From contig NC_073630.1 in assembly GCF_029407905.1 (NCBI RefSeq), positions 38,527,001 through 38,591,000 on the forward strand: a stretch of DNA of 64,000 nt, in the 5' to 3' direction. The notes below the pieces were generated by a model. That model saw nothing but the letters and a program-made list of their open reading frames with translations, was not told the DNA's origin and ran no database searches. Shown piece after piece: positions 46,385 to 57,558 of this stretch (position 1 is the stretch's first letter; each line of letters starts with the position of its first letter). The position numbers were made by a program, and so were the translations under genes. Origin of the DNA: Bubalus kerabau (Eukaryota > Chordata > Mammalia > Artiodactyla > Bovidae).

Positions 46385-46705
46385 ATGTGATGTATTTGTA
46401 CAATAGAATATTATTCAGTCATGAGAAGGAAATCCTGCCATTTGGGACAACATGCATGGACATTTATGGTTTTATGCTAAGTGAAGTAAGACAGATGGAG
46501 GAAAAAAATATATATTATTACTTATATGTCAAATCTTAAAAGCCTAATGAAGAGAACAGTGGTTTCTAGAGGTTGGGGTATGGGAAATTGGAAAATGCTG
46601 GCCAAAGATCACAAACTTCCAGATAGCCCCTCTTTATATTGAGCAATCTCTATGTATCAAACCCTAAAGTCAGGCAATACCTACACATTATCTCAGTTAA
46701 TATTC

Positions 46706-46779
46706 TGGAGAAGGCAATGGCAACCCACTCCAGTACTCTTGCCTGGAAAATCCCATGGACGGAGGAGCCTGGTGGGCTG
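46706..46779 (+). mobile_element. BOV-A2 5' piece lacking the 3' end, exact 12-bp target-site duplication
   Basis: 74 bp of the first Bov-A monomer, from its normal 5' start ('tggagaaggcaatggc') to 'gcctggtgggctg'. The second monomer, the BovB-like terminus and the CAG tail are absent. Exact cagttaatattc on both sides (46694-46705, 46780-46791). Confidence 0.9.
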
Positions 46780-46828
46780 CAGTTAATATTCAAAGCTAAC
46801 TAAATCCTAAAGATTATCCATTCAGAGT

Positions 46829-49588
46829 TCAGTTCAGTTCATTTGCTCAGTCCTGTCTGAAACTGTAACCCCATGGACTGAAGCACGCCAGGCTTCCCTG
46901 TCCATCACCAACTTCCGGAGCTTACTCAAACTCATGTTCATTAAGTTGGTGATGCCATCCAACCATCTCTTCCTCTGTCATCCCCTTCTCCTCCCTCCTT
47001 CAATCTTTCCCAGCATCAGAGTCTTTTCCAATGAGTCAGGTCTTTGCAGCAGGCAGTCAAAATATTGGAGATTCAGCTTCAGCATCAGTCCTTCCAATGA
47101 ACATTCAGGACTGATTTCATTTAGGATGGACTGGTTTGATCTCCTTGCAGTCCAAGAGACTCTCAAGAGTCTTCTCCAACACCACATTTCAAAAGAATCA
47201 GCACTGAGGTTTCTTTATAGTCCAACTCTCACATCCATACATGACTGCTGGAAAAACCATAGCTTTGACTAGATGGACATTTATTGGCTAAGTAATGTCT
47301 CTGCTTTTTAATATGCTGTCTAGTTTTGTCATAGCTCTTCTTCCAAGGAGCAAACATCTGTTCATTTCATGGCTGCAGTCAACATCTGCAGTGATTTTAG
47401 AGCCCCCCAAAATAAAGTCTGCCACTGTTTTCACTGTTTCCCCATCTATCTGCCATGAAGTGATGAGACCAGATGCCATGATCTTAGTTTTCTGAATGTT
47501 GAATTTTAAGCCAACTTTTTCACTCTCCTCTTTCAATTTCATCAAGAGGCTCTTTAGTTCTTCTCCACTTTCTGCCATAAGGGTGGTGTCATCTGCATAT
47601 CTTAGGTTATTGATATTTCTCCCAGAAATCTTGATTCCAACTTGTGCTTCATTCAGCTGGCATTTCGCATGATGTACTCTGCATATAAGTTAAATAAGCA
47701 GGGTGACAATATACAACCTTGACATACTCCTTTCTTGATTTTGTTCCATGTCCAGTTCTAATTCTTGCTTCTTGACCTGCATACAGATTTCTCAGGAGGC
47801 AAGTTAGGTGGTCTCGTGTTCTCATCTCTTTGAGAATTTTACACAGTTGGTTGTGATCCACACAGTCATAGGCTTTGGCATAGTCAATAAAGAAGAAGTA
47901 GATGTTTTTCTGGAACTCTCTTGCTTTTCCAATGATCCAACGGATGTTGACAATTTGATTTCTAGTTCCTCTGCCTTTCCTAAACCAGCTTAAACATATG
48001 GAAGTTCATGATTCACATACTTTTGAAGCCTGGCTTGGGAAATTTTGAGCATTACTTTGCTAATCTGTGAGATGTGTGCAACTGTGTGGTAGTTTGAACA
48101 TTCTTTGGCATTGCCTTTCTTTGGATTGGAATGAAAACTGACCTTTTCCAGGCCTGTGGCCACTGCTGAGTTTTCCAATTTGCTGGCATATTGAGTGCAG
48201 CACTTTCATAGCATCATCTTTTAGGATTTGAAATGGCTCACCTGGAATTCCTTCACCTTCACTAGCTTTGTTTGTAGTGATGTTTCCTAAAGCCCACTTG
48301 ACTTCGCATTCCAGGATGTCTGCCTCTAGGTTAGTGATCACACACCATCGTGGTTATCTGAGTCATGAAGATCTTTTCTGTATATTTCTTATGTGTATTC
48401 TTGCCACTTCTTCTTAATATTTTCTGCTTCTGTTAGGTCCATACTATTTCTGTCCTTTATTGAGCCCATCTGTGCATAAAATGTTCCCTTGGTATCTCTA
48501 ATTTTTTGGAAGAAATCTCTAGACTTTCCCATTCTATTGCTTTGCTCTATTTCTTTGCATTGATCACTGAGGAAAGCTTTCTTATCTCTCCTTGTTATTC
48601 TTTGGAACTCTACATTCAAATGGGTTTATCTTTCCTTTTCTCCTTTGCCTTTCACTTCTCTTCTTTTCTCATCTATTTGAAAGCCCTCTCAGACAACTAT
48701 TTTTCCCTTTTGCATTTCTTTTTCTTGAGGATGGTATTGATCCCTGCCTCTTGTACAATGTCATGAACCTCCCCATCCATAGTTCTTCAGGTACTCTGTC
48801 TATCATATCTAATTCCTTGAATCATTTGTCACTTCCACTGTATAATCATAAGGGATTTGATTTAGGTCATACCTAAAAGGTCTAGTGGCTTTCCCTACTT
48901 TCTTCAATTTAAGTCTGAATGTGTCAATAAGGAGTTCATAATCTGAGTCCGTCAGCTCCCAGTCTTGTTTTTGCTAACTGAATAGAGCTTCTCCATCTTT
49001 GGCTGAAAAGAAAATAATCAATCTGATTTTGGTATTGACCACCTGGTGATGTCATGTGTAGAGTCTTCTCTTGTGTTGTTGGAAGAGGGTGTTTGCTATG
49101 ACCAGTGCGTTTTCTTGGCCAATCTCTCTTAGCTTTTGACCTGCTTTGTTTTGTACTCTGAGGCCAAATTTGCCTGTTACTCCAGGTGTTTCTTGACTTC
49201 CTACTTTTGTATTCCAGTCTCCTATAATGAAAAGGACATCTTTTTTGGATGTTAGTTCTAGAAGGTATTGTAGGTCTTCATAGAACCATTGAACTTCAGC
49301 TTCTTCAGCATTACTGGTTGGGTCATAGACTTGGATTAAAATGATATTGAATGGTTTACCTTGGAAAGGAATAGAGATCATTGTGTCGTTTTTGAGATTG
49401 CATCCAACTACTGCATTTTGGATTCTTTTGTTTACTATGATGGCTACTCCATTTCTCCTAAGGGACACTTGCCCATAGTAAATATAATGGTCACCGGAGT
49501 TAAGTTCACCCATTCCAGTCCATTTTAGTTCACTGATCCTTGAAATGTCGATGTTCACTCTTGCCATCTCCTGTTTGACCACTTACAA
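46829..49588 (-). mobile_element. BovB LINE (2.76 kb), antisense, 32-bp flanking repeat
   Basis: From the terminus at 46829 to the start of the endonuclease ('ttgccatctcctgtttgacca') at 49588. The flanks 46797-46828 and 49589-49620 are the same 32 bp with one difference (c/t). An antisense frame at 49052-49582 (176 aa) starts 'MVKQEMARVNIDI' and holds the endonuclease residues of 'ELKWTG' and 'GDWNTKVGSQETPG', but ends before the SDH motif. The RT YADD region is intact at about 47589-47600 in a separate short frame. It lacks the GC-rich 5' region seen at 39150-40117. Coding is broken in many places. Confidence 0.94.
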
Positions 49589-49620
49589 TAACTAAATCCT
49601 AAAGATTATCCATTTAGAGT

Positions 49621-50430
49621 AGATACCATATTACAGAGAGCTAGAATTCTGATGAGTTGATTAAGTTACCCAAAATAAAGGAGAGAGGGATCAAAACAGG
49701 TGGAAGAATAGGAGTTGAATTGTGTTCTGTCTGACCCTGAGGCCCCTACATTTCGCATTAAAAACAGAATGAAATGTACCAGTAAGATTTACAAATTTAG
49801 AACATAGGAGCAAACGTTATTAACAGAAAATAACAAGAAATAGTTTGCAATAATAAGGTTTTAAATATATGCCCACATATATGTCTGTGTTGAGGGCATG
49901 AGTGTATGTGTGTGTGTGGGTGGGTGGGTGTGTGTGTGTTTAGTTTTAAATAATGAGATTTAACAGCATGTAATGGGCAGTAGACTGCTCTGGTGGATGT
50001 TCCTGATTTACTCTACCTGCAGTTGCATAGCTTCATACAAAGGATGGTTAATTAAATAGAAATTAGTAATAATGTAAAATATTAAACAGGACAAAACATT
50101 ATTGATTTGTCTTTATTTCACTTAAAAATACAATCTATTAACTTTATAAATTGACATTTTTTATTGCCAACATTCAAACTGCCAGAACTTTAGACAATCA
50201 TGAAAGGTATATGCAAACTAATGAGATTTATTCTTAACGTCTCCTGTTCCATGTTGAAGATCTTCAGTGCTGAATTTATTAGTATAAGCTTGTGTGACCT
50301 CCTCTTTAACAAGAGTTTCAAAAAAGGAATTGAGCGTCTTCCCTTTCTCTCTGTTTTATTGATCAGAGTATTTTGTTCAACTAAAACAATTTTTTTTACT
50401 AACTTCCAGGCATATTTAAACATGATAGTA
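49621..50430. other. Unique DNA with TG/GGTG-rich tract
   Basis: No gene recognised. An impure (TG)/(GGTG) tract lies at about 49903-49940. The overlapping frames at 50190-50448 on both strands show no domain. Confidence 0.4.
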
Positions 50431-50446
50431 CATAGAAATAATTTTT

Positions 50447-51954
50447 AATATAAATTTATTTATTTTAATTGGAGGCTGATTACTTTACAATATTGTATTG
50501 GTTTTGCCATACATTGACATGAATCTGCCATGTGACATGAATCCATACATGTGTACCCCATCCTGAACCCCTCTCCATACCATCCCTCTGGGTCATACCA
50601 GTACACCAGCCCCGAGCATCCTACATCATGCACTGAACCTGGACTGGCAATTCATTTCATATATGATAAAGTACATGTTTCAATGCTATTCTTTCAAATA
50701 ATCCCACCCTCGCCCTCTCCCACAGAGTCCAAAAGACTGTTCTATATATCTGTGTCTCTTTAGCTATCTCGCATACAGGGTTATCATTGCCATTTTTCTA
50801 AATTCCATAAAAATGCATTAGTATACTGTATTGGTGTTTTTCTTTCTGGCTTACTTCACTCCATATAATAGGCTCCAGTTTCATCCACTTCATTAGAATT
50901 GATTCAAATGTATTCTTTTTAATGGCTGAGTAATACTCCATTGTGTATATGTACCACAGCTTTCTTATCCATTCGTCCGCTGATGGACATCTAGGTTGCT
51001 TCCATGTCCTGGCTATTATAAAAAGTGCTGCAATGAACATTGGGGTACATGTGTCTCTTTCAATTCTGGTTTCTTCCGTGTGTATGACCAGCAGTAGGAT
51101 TGCTGGGTCATATGGCAGTTCTATTTCCAGTTCTTTAAGGAATCTCCACACTGTTCTCCATAGTGGCTGTACTAGTTTGCATTCCCACCAACAGTGTAAG
51201 AGGGTTCCCTTTTCTCCACACTCTCTCCAGCATTTATTGCTTGTAGACTTTTGGATAGCTGCCATTCTGACTGGCGTGAAATGGTACCTCATTGTGGCTT
51301 TGATTTGCATTTCTCTGATAATGAGTGATGTTGAGCATCTTTTCATGTGTTTGTTAGTCATCTATATGTTTTTGGAGAAATATCTGTTTAGTTCTTTGGC
51401 CCATTTTTTTGATTGGGTCATTTATTTTTCTGGAATTGAGCTGCAGGAGTTGCTTGTATATTTTTGAGATTAATTCTTTGGCAGTTGCTTCGTTTGCTAT
51501 TATTTTCTCCCATTCTGAAGGCTGTCTTTTCACCTTGCTTATCATTTCCTTCATTGTGCAAAAGCTTTTAAGTTTAATTAGGTCCCATTTGTTTATTTTT
51601 GCTTTTATTTCCAATATTCTGGGAGGTGGGTCATAGAGGATCCTGCTGTGATGTATGTCGGAGAGTGTTTTGCCTATGTTCTCCTCTAGGAGTTTTATAG
51701 TTTCTGTTCTTATGTTTAGATCTTTAATCCATTTTGAGTTTATTTTTGTGTATGGTGTTAGAAAGTGTTCTAGTTTCATTCTTTTATAAGTGGTTGACCA
51801 GTTTTCCCAGCACCACTTGTTAAAGAGATTGTCTTTTCTCCATTGTATTTTCTTACTTCTTTTGTCAAAGATAAGGTGTCCATATGTGCGTGGATTTATC
51901 TCTGGGCTTTCTATTTTGTTCCATTGATCTATATTTCTGTCTTTGTGCCAGTAC
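50447..51954 (-). mobile_element. L1_BT LINE, antisense, 5'-truncated
   Basis: 3' UTR ('ttggaggctgattactttac', 'catgtgtaccccatcctgaac') followed by the C-terminal part of ORF2 in antisense frames of 187 aa (50798-51361) and 207 aa (51354-51977). Recognisable blocks are 'KLKSFCTMKEMISKVKRQPSEW', here shifted into the second frame, and 'LWYIYTMEYYSAIKK'. The two frames overlap out of phase, so a frameshift separates them. Flanks catagaaataattttt (50431-50446) and catagaaatgatttta (51955-51970) look like a duplication with two differences. Confidence 0.93.
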
Positions 51955-51970
51955 CATAGAAATGATTTTA

Positions 51971-52384
51971 AAAACACAAATATGTGAAAGTGCTGGCTAG
52001 AGGTATAATTTGTTCAAAAAATAAAGTCCCACTTTTGGGTGAAATACTTTCCAAAAGCAATTGTTATTTATTCATTAACTTGAGTTTTAAAGAATAAAAT
52101 TGATGATACTAAATAATGTTGGGACTGATATTTTTAGTGTAATTATCTGTTAGAATTTTTTCAGTAGTTTTCTAGGGAGATGCTGAGATTCAGTTGAAAA
52201 TACTCTTCTCGTAGTTATAAAAAGTGCTTAAAAATCAATTCCTTCTATTTTCTAACAATCTACTTTTATTTACATCCACATGCCTAAAAGTTAATTTAAT
52301 GCAGGTATTCAAATTCTACAAAACAATTAAAATATGTGAATTTTAACTCTGCAATCCTAGCAAATTAAATATTATTCAAATTTT
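51971..52384. other. Unique AT-rich DNA
   Basis: No gene or repeat recognised between the L1_BT and the BovB. Confidence 0.4.
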
Positions 52385-54169
52385 TCTTTCCATGGATTAC
52401 CACACACTTTCCCGAATTCCTGTACAATGTCATGAACCTCATTCCATAGTTCATCAGGCACTCTATCTATCAGATCTAGGCCCTTAAATCTATCTCTCAC
52501 TTCTACTGTATAATCATAAGGGGTTTGATTTAGGTCATACCTGAATGGTCTAGTGGTTTTCCCTACTTTCTTCAATTTAAGTCTGATTTTGGTAATAAGG
52601 ATTCATGATCTGAGCCACAGTCAGCTCCCAGTCTTGTTTTTGTTGACTGTATAGAGCTTCTCCATCTTTGGCTGCAAAGAATATAATCAATCTGATTTCG
52701 ATGTTGACCATCTGGTGATGTCCATGTGTAGAGTCTTCTTTTGTGTTGTTGGAAGAGGGTGTTTGTTATGACCAGTGCATTTTCTTGGCAAAACTCTATT
52801 GGTCTTTGCCCTGCTTCATTCCGCATTCCAAGGCCAAATTTGGCTGTTACTCCAGGTGTTTCTTGACTTCCTACTTTTGCATTCCAGTCCCCTATAATGA
52901 AAAAGACATCTTTTTTGGGTGTTAGTTCTAAAAGGTCTTGTAGGTCTTCATAGAAGCGTTCAACTTCAGCTTCTTCAGCGTTACTGGTTGGGGCATAGAC
53001 TTGGATTACTGTGATATTGAATGGTTTGCCTTGGAAACGAACAGAGATCATTCTGTCATTTTAGAGATTGCATCCAAGTACTGCATTACAGACTATGCCA
53101 AAGCCTTTGACTGTGTGGATCACAATAAACTGTGGAAAATTCTGAAAGAGATGGTAACGCCAGACCACCTGATCTGCCTCTTGAGAAATCTGTATGCAGG
53201 TCAGAAAGAAACAGTTAGAACTGGACATGGAACAACAGACTGGTTCCAAATAGGAAAAGGAGTACGTCATTGCTGTATACTGTCACCCTGCTTATTTAAC
53301 TTATATGCAGAGTACATCATGAGAAACGCTGGACTGGAAGAAGCACAAGCTTGAATCAAGATTGCTGGGAGAAATATCAATAACCTCAGATATGCAGATG
53401 ACACCACCCTTATGGCAGAAAGTGAAGAGGAACTCAAAAGCCTCTTGATGAAAGTGAAAGTGGAGAGTGAAAAAGTTGGCTTAAAGCTCAACATTCAGAA
53501 AACGAAAATCATGGCATCTGGTCCCATTACTTCATGGGAAACAGATGGGGAAACAGCGGAAACAGTGTCAGACTTTATTTTTTGGGGCTCCAAAATCAAT
53601 GCCGATGGTGACTGCAGCCATGAAATTAAAAGACGCTTACTCCTTGGAAGGAAAGTTATGACCAACCTAGATAGCATATTCAAAAGCAGGGACATTACTT
53701 TGCCAACAAAGGTTCGTCTAGTCAAGGCTATGGTTTTTCCTGTGGTCATGCATGGATGTGAGAGTTGGACTGTGAAGAAGGCTGAGCACCGAAGAATTGA
53801 TGCTTTTGAACTGTGGTGTTGGAGAAGACTCTTGAGAGACCCTTGGACTGCAAGGAGATCCAACCAGTCCATTCTGAAGGAGATCAGCCCTGGGATTTCT
53901 TTGGAAGGAATGAAGCTAAAGCTGAAATTCCAGTACTTTGGCCACCTCATGCAAAGAGTTGACTCATTGGAAAAGACTCTGATGCTGGGAGGAATTGGGG
54001 GCAGGAGGAGAAGGGGATGACAGAAGATGAGATGGCTAGATGGCATCACTGACTTGATGAACGTGAGTTTGAGTGAACTCCGGGAGTTGGTGATGGACAG
54101 GGAGGCCTGGCATGCTGCAATTCATGGGGTCACAAAGAGTCGGACACGACTGAGCGACTGTACTGAACT
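52385..54169 (+). mobile_element. BovB LINE with inverted 5' part
   Basis: Two BovB segments in opposite orientation meet at 53088-53090. The left segment (52385-53087) is antisense: endonuclease end and linker, with 'GDWNAKVGSQETPG' and a 'CGSDHE' block in frame 52572-53051. The right segment (53091-54169) is sense: RT from 'YAKAFDCVDHNKLW' to the terminus, with 'NLRYADDTTLMAES' near 53385 and a 202-aa frame at 53412-54020. The stretch between linker and RT is missing. Arrangement and lost middle are those of a 5' inversion by twin priming. Inactive. Confidence 0.93.
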
Positions 54170-54369
54170 CCCGCATTCTTTATCATAAATTGCTGCTGAT
54201 TTACTCAATTTGGAAACCAAGAAGTCAATCTTGAAAATGCCTTTTTCCAGTATCTCAGAAATCAATTCTTCAGTAAGTCTTATCGGTTCCAGCTCTACAA
54301 TATATATGAAGTCTGTGTACTTCTGGCTACCTACTGCCACACTGTAGTTCACTATCATTTCTAATCTAA
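54170..54369. other. Unique DNA
   Basis: No gene or repeat recognised. The 78-aa antisense frame has no domain and its N-terminal end runs into BovB. Confidence 0.4.
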
Positions 54370-54500
54370 TATACTCTTAACTAGTCCCTCTGACCCAATA
54401 CTTTACACCATTCTTCATTTCCTGCAGAGCAGAGTGATCTTGCTTAAATTCAAATCAGATGATTTCATTCCCATGCTTAAAACAGTCCCATTATTTCAAT
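54370..54500 (+). mobile_element. L2 LINE scrap
   Basis: 'agagcagagtgatcttgctta', 'aaattcaaatcagatgattt', 'cattcccatgcttaaaacag' is the well-known L2 block ending with 'cccctgcttaaaaccc'. Diverged. Confidence 0.65.
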
Positions 54501-54891
54501 AGAAAAAAACGAATTACAAAAATTTTAGTATGCTTGAAATAGCACTACCTTTTTAAAGTTTTCTTTTGTGCTTGGCTCAAAATAAGCACATAATAAATAT
54601 TATTAATGACTGCATCATGAATAAACACGTCACTTTCTAGTACACAACACAATATACTTTCTGTTTAAATTATTTTTGTCATAAGCAAAATCCTATGAAA
54701 AGGGAAATTTGGATAAATTAATTCTTTAGTGTACCCCTAATCTTTGAAATTTCCCCCTAGACTAAATCTCCAAGCATCCCTTAATCAATGGTAACTGCAT
54801 TGCCTTCCTCTAAAAAATGAGAAGTTTGGAAAGATCTTTAAAATTCAAGGGTGAGACATGTTTCCTACAATAGTTGTCTGGAAATTTTGGG

Positions 54892-54927
<36 letters not shown>

Positions 54928-55279
54928 AAGAGGCACGCCACTGTTATTTAGAGCATGGGCACCAGGAATTCGAATTATCTGAGGATATGCTGTAAAATTA
55001 TAAAGAATGAACAATTGTTGCATACCCCACACAAATTCACTATTTAACCAGGCATTTATATGGGTTAGAACATCTGTTTTTTAATTATTTAAAGCTAAAA
55101 TATTCAATTTCACACATAAATATATAGCATTTAGGTGGTTTTAGTATACACTGAATTTCCAGGTATGAAGCTTTCCTGAATACTGAGGCATAATTCTAAC
55201 ATTTTCCCCATAAATAGCTCATTATTTGGAAAACTTACACTACTAAGATTAAAAAACCTTTCTTTTCTAATATACTATG
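54501..55279. other. Unique AT-rich DNA
   Basis: No gene recognised; contains a TG microsatellite. Confidence 0.4.
54894..54925. repeat. (TG)16 microsatellite
   Basis: Perfect GT/TG run, likely length-variable. Confidence 0.95.
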
Positions 55280-55287
55280 AATACTAA

Positions 55288-55562
55288 TGGAGAAGGCAAT
55301 GGCAACCCACTCCAGTACTCTCACCTGGAAAATTCCATGGACAGAGAAGCCTGGTAGCCTGCAGTCCATGGGGTCGCTTAGAGTCGGACAGGACTGAGCG
55401 ACTTCACTTTCACTTTCATGCATCGGAGAAGGAAATGGCAACCCACTCCAGTGCTCTTGCCTGGAGAATCCCAGGGACAGGGGGGCCTGGTGGGCTGCCA
55501 TCTATGGGGTCGCACAGAGTCGGACACAACTGACGCGACTTAGCAGCAGCAGCAGCAGCATA
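55288..55562 (+). mobile_element. BOV-A2 SINE, 8-bp target-site duplication
   Basis: Complete two-monomer BOV-A2 with a (CACTTT) linker and a (CAG)6 end. aatactaa flanks it at 55280-55287 and 55563-55570. Confidence 0.95.
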
Positions 55563-55798
55563 AATACTAAATATTCGTTGTATTTAAATTACTAATATAA
55601 CACCCTCTGCTGAGTCTGTTTTCTAGATTTCCCATTCATGATGATGATTTTGTGTATATGTATGTGTTTGTGTGTGTATGAATAAATCTATGTAAACTTT
55701 ACTTCCAAACATGAAAAATAGTAATAATACTTATATGCTCTTTGCTTGCTTTACTTATCTTCAAACATATTCATTACAAGTAGATATTAGCATTTTAT

Positions 55799-56005
55799 GG
55801 CTTCCCAGGTGGTGCTAGTGGTAAAGAATCCACTTGCCAATGCAGGAGACATAAGAGATGCAGGTTCAATCCCTGGGACAGGAAGATCCCCTAAAGAAAG
55901 GCATGGCAACACACTCCAGTATTCTGGCCTGGAGAATCCCATGGAAGGGATATAGTCCATAGGGTTGCAAACATTTGGAGACAACTGAAGCAACTGGCAT
56001 GCATG
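55799..56005 (+). mobile_element. Bov-tA SINE
   Basis: Head 'ggcttcccaggtggtgctagtg', B-box 'ggttcaatccctggg', body 'cactccagtattctggcctg', worn end 'gagacaactgaagcaactgg'. Confidence 0.93.
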
Positions 56006-56215
56006 CGTAAGCACTTTACCACTTTACTTTTGAACAACTCTTCCCCAGTCATTTACATATTGAAATGCAGATACATCATTTATTTTAAATTAATTTTCCT
56101 TTTATAACTCTTTTTAAAAATCAACGTCAGGGCATACTTGGTTTTCTTTTTCAAAAATTGTTTATTTGTAGTTTATATTATTTTATATTTAATTTCCAAA
56201 TATTTAGAAATAGGA
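56006..56215. other. Unique AT-rich DNA
   Basis: No gene or repeat recognised. Confidence 0.4.
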
Positions 56216-56720
56216 GGATCAATACTCACCTCCCCTGAAGATGTCCATGTCCTAATCACCAGAATATGTGATTATGTAGCTTTATATACTAAAAAGGACT
56301 CTGCAAATAGGATTGAGTTAGTGGTCTTTGAATGAGATTATCTTGATTATCCAGATGGGCCCAATGCCATTACAAAGATCCTTACAAGCTAAAGAAGAAG
56401 GAAGAAGTTTCATAGTCACAGAATATATGATGACAGAAGCAGAGGTCACCATGATCCAATTGCTGGCTTTGAAGATGGATAGTGAGGCCAAGAACCAAGG
56501 AATGCAACCAGTCTCTAAAAGTTGGAAAAGACAAGCAAAAAGACTGTTCCCTAGAGCCTCCAGAGGATTTCAGCCTTGCCAACATTTTGACATTAGTCTA
56601 GTGAGATCCATTTGGACTTATGAACTCCTGAAAAAGAAGATAATAAGATTATTTTGTTGTTGTTGTTTTAGGTCAGTAGCTTGTGAGAATTTGTTATAGC
56701 AGCAACAGGAAACTAACACA
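56216..56720 (+). mobile_element. MLT1-type MaLR LTR
   Basis: Nearly complete and in order: 'ccctgaagatgtccatgtcc', 'aaaaggactctgcaaatagg', 'ttatccagatgggcccaatg', 'aagcagaggtcaccatgatc', 'ttgctggctttgaagatgga', 'ccctagagcctccag', 'agtgagatccatttggactt' and 'gcagcaacaggaaactaaca'. It is an ancient solo LTR. The 123-aa frame at 56328-56699 lies inside it and is not a gene. Confidence 0.88.
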
Positions 56721-56907
56721 GGGTCTCAAAGTAAAATTGCATTGGATAGAGATTAATGTATAGAAAGACTTTATTCAAGACTATTGCATTATGGGAGAGA
56801 GCTTAAATTTAAATCTGTTTTCAGCACTAAACTAGTGAGCTAATGGAAAATTATTAAAGGGCATTAGGGGAGAGGTTGATAAGTTTGATCAGGCCTTTGT
56901 GTTTGCT
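56721..56907. other. Unique DNA
   Basis: No gene or repeat recognised. Confidence 0.4.
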
Positions 56908-57122
56908 TTGTTGTTGTTGTTCAGTTGTTAAGTCGTGTCTGACTCTCTCACGACACCATCGACTGTAGCCTGCCAGGCTTCACTGTCCATGGGATTTCCC
57001 AAGCAAGAGTACTGGAGAGGGTTGCCATTTCCATCTCCAGGGAAATCTTCCCAACCCAGGAATAAAACCCATGTCTTCTGCATTGGCAGGTGGATTCATT
57101 ACCACTGAACTGCCAGGGAAGC
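56908..57122 (-). mobile_element. Bov-tA SINE, antisense
   Basis: Body 'gttgttaagtcgtgtctgac' through 'gttgccatttccatctcc', B-box complement 'caggaataaaaccc', head 'ttaccactgaactgccaggg'. Older, with several differences. Confidence 0.93.
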
Positions 57123-57307
57123 CCACGTGTCTTTGCTAGTTGTCGTTTGTCCACTTTACGCTCCTACTGTCCCACTGAACCTGGGATATAGGGATAGGAA
57201 TAATATGTTTATTGATGATTACTTTCAGAGGGATGGCTCCCAGGAACTTGAGAAAGACATTCCTGAGTTGTAAAACTGGCAAGGGGCCTCTGAGAAGATT
57301 TACCTGC
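57123..57307. other. Unique DNA
   Basis: No gene or repeat recognised. Confidence 0.4.
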
Positions 57308-57558
57308 ATTTTATTTTATTTTATTTTTTTATTTTATTTTATTTTTAAACCTGAACACTGTATTAGTTTTGCCAAACATCAAAACGAATCCACCACAGGT
57401 ATACATATGCTCCCCATCCTGAACTCCCCTCCCTCCTCCCTCCCCACACCATCCCTCTGGGTTGTCCCAGTGCACCAGCCCCAAGCATCCAGTATCGTGC
57501 ATCAAACCTGGACTGGCAACTCATTTCATACATGATATTACACATGTTTCAATGCCAT
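57308..57558 (-). mobile_element. L1_BT 3' UTR, antisense, head to head with the next L1
   Basis: Begins with a (TTTTA)n tail (57308-57344), then the complement of the L1_BT 3' UTR: 'gttttgccaaacatcaaaac', 'ggttgtcccagtgcaccagc', 'aaacctggactggcaactc', 'tgtttcaatgccat'. Its variant ('tggatgcttggggctggtgc' in sense) differs from that of the following L1 ('cagggtgctcagggccggta'). Confidence 0.9.

Larger units (their letters stand above)
45811..46640 (+). mobile_element. L1 LINE, 3' end of ORF2 and 3' UTR, with two insertions
   Basis: Sense L1 wording 'tggcaaggatgtagagaaaag', 'ccagcaatcctactgctggg', 'tattattcagtcatgagaag' and 'gtgaagtaagacagatggag'. Interrupted by a Bov-tA (about 46050-46264) and by a 52-bp L1_BT tail (46333-46384). 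About 17 bp of L1 appear to be missing at the Bov-tA site. No coding capacity. Confidence 0.85.

Noticed and set aside
51354..51977. 207-aa antisense frame as a gene
   Set aside because: It is part of L1 ORF2 (C-terminal region) and is out of phase with the next piece of the same ORF.
56328..56699. 123-aa open frame
   Set aside because: It lies wholly inside an MLT1-type LTR in the LTR's own order of blocks, with no domain of its own.
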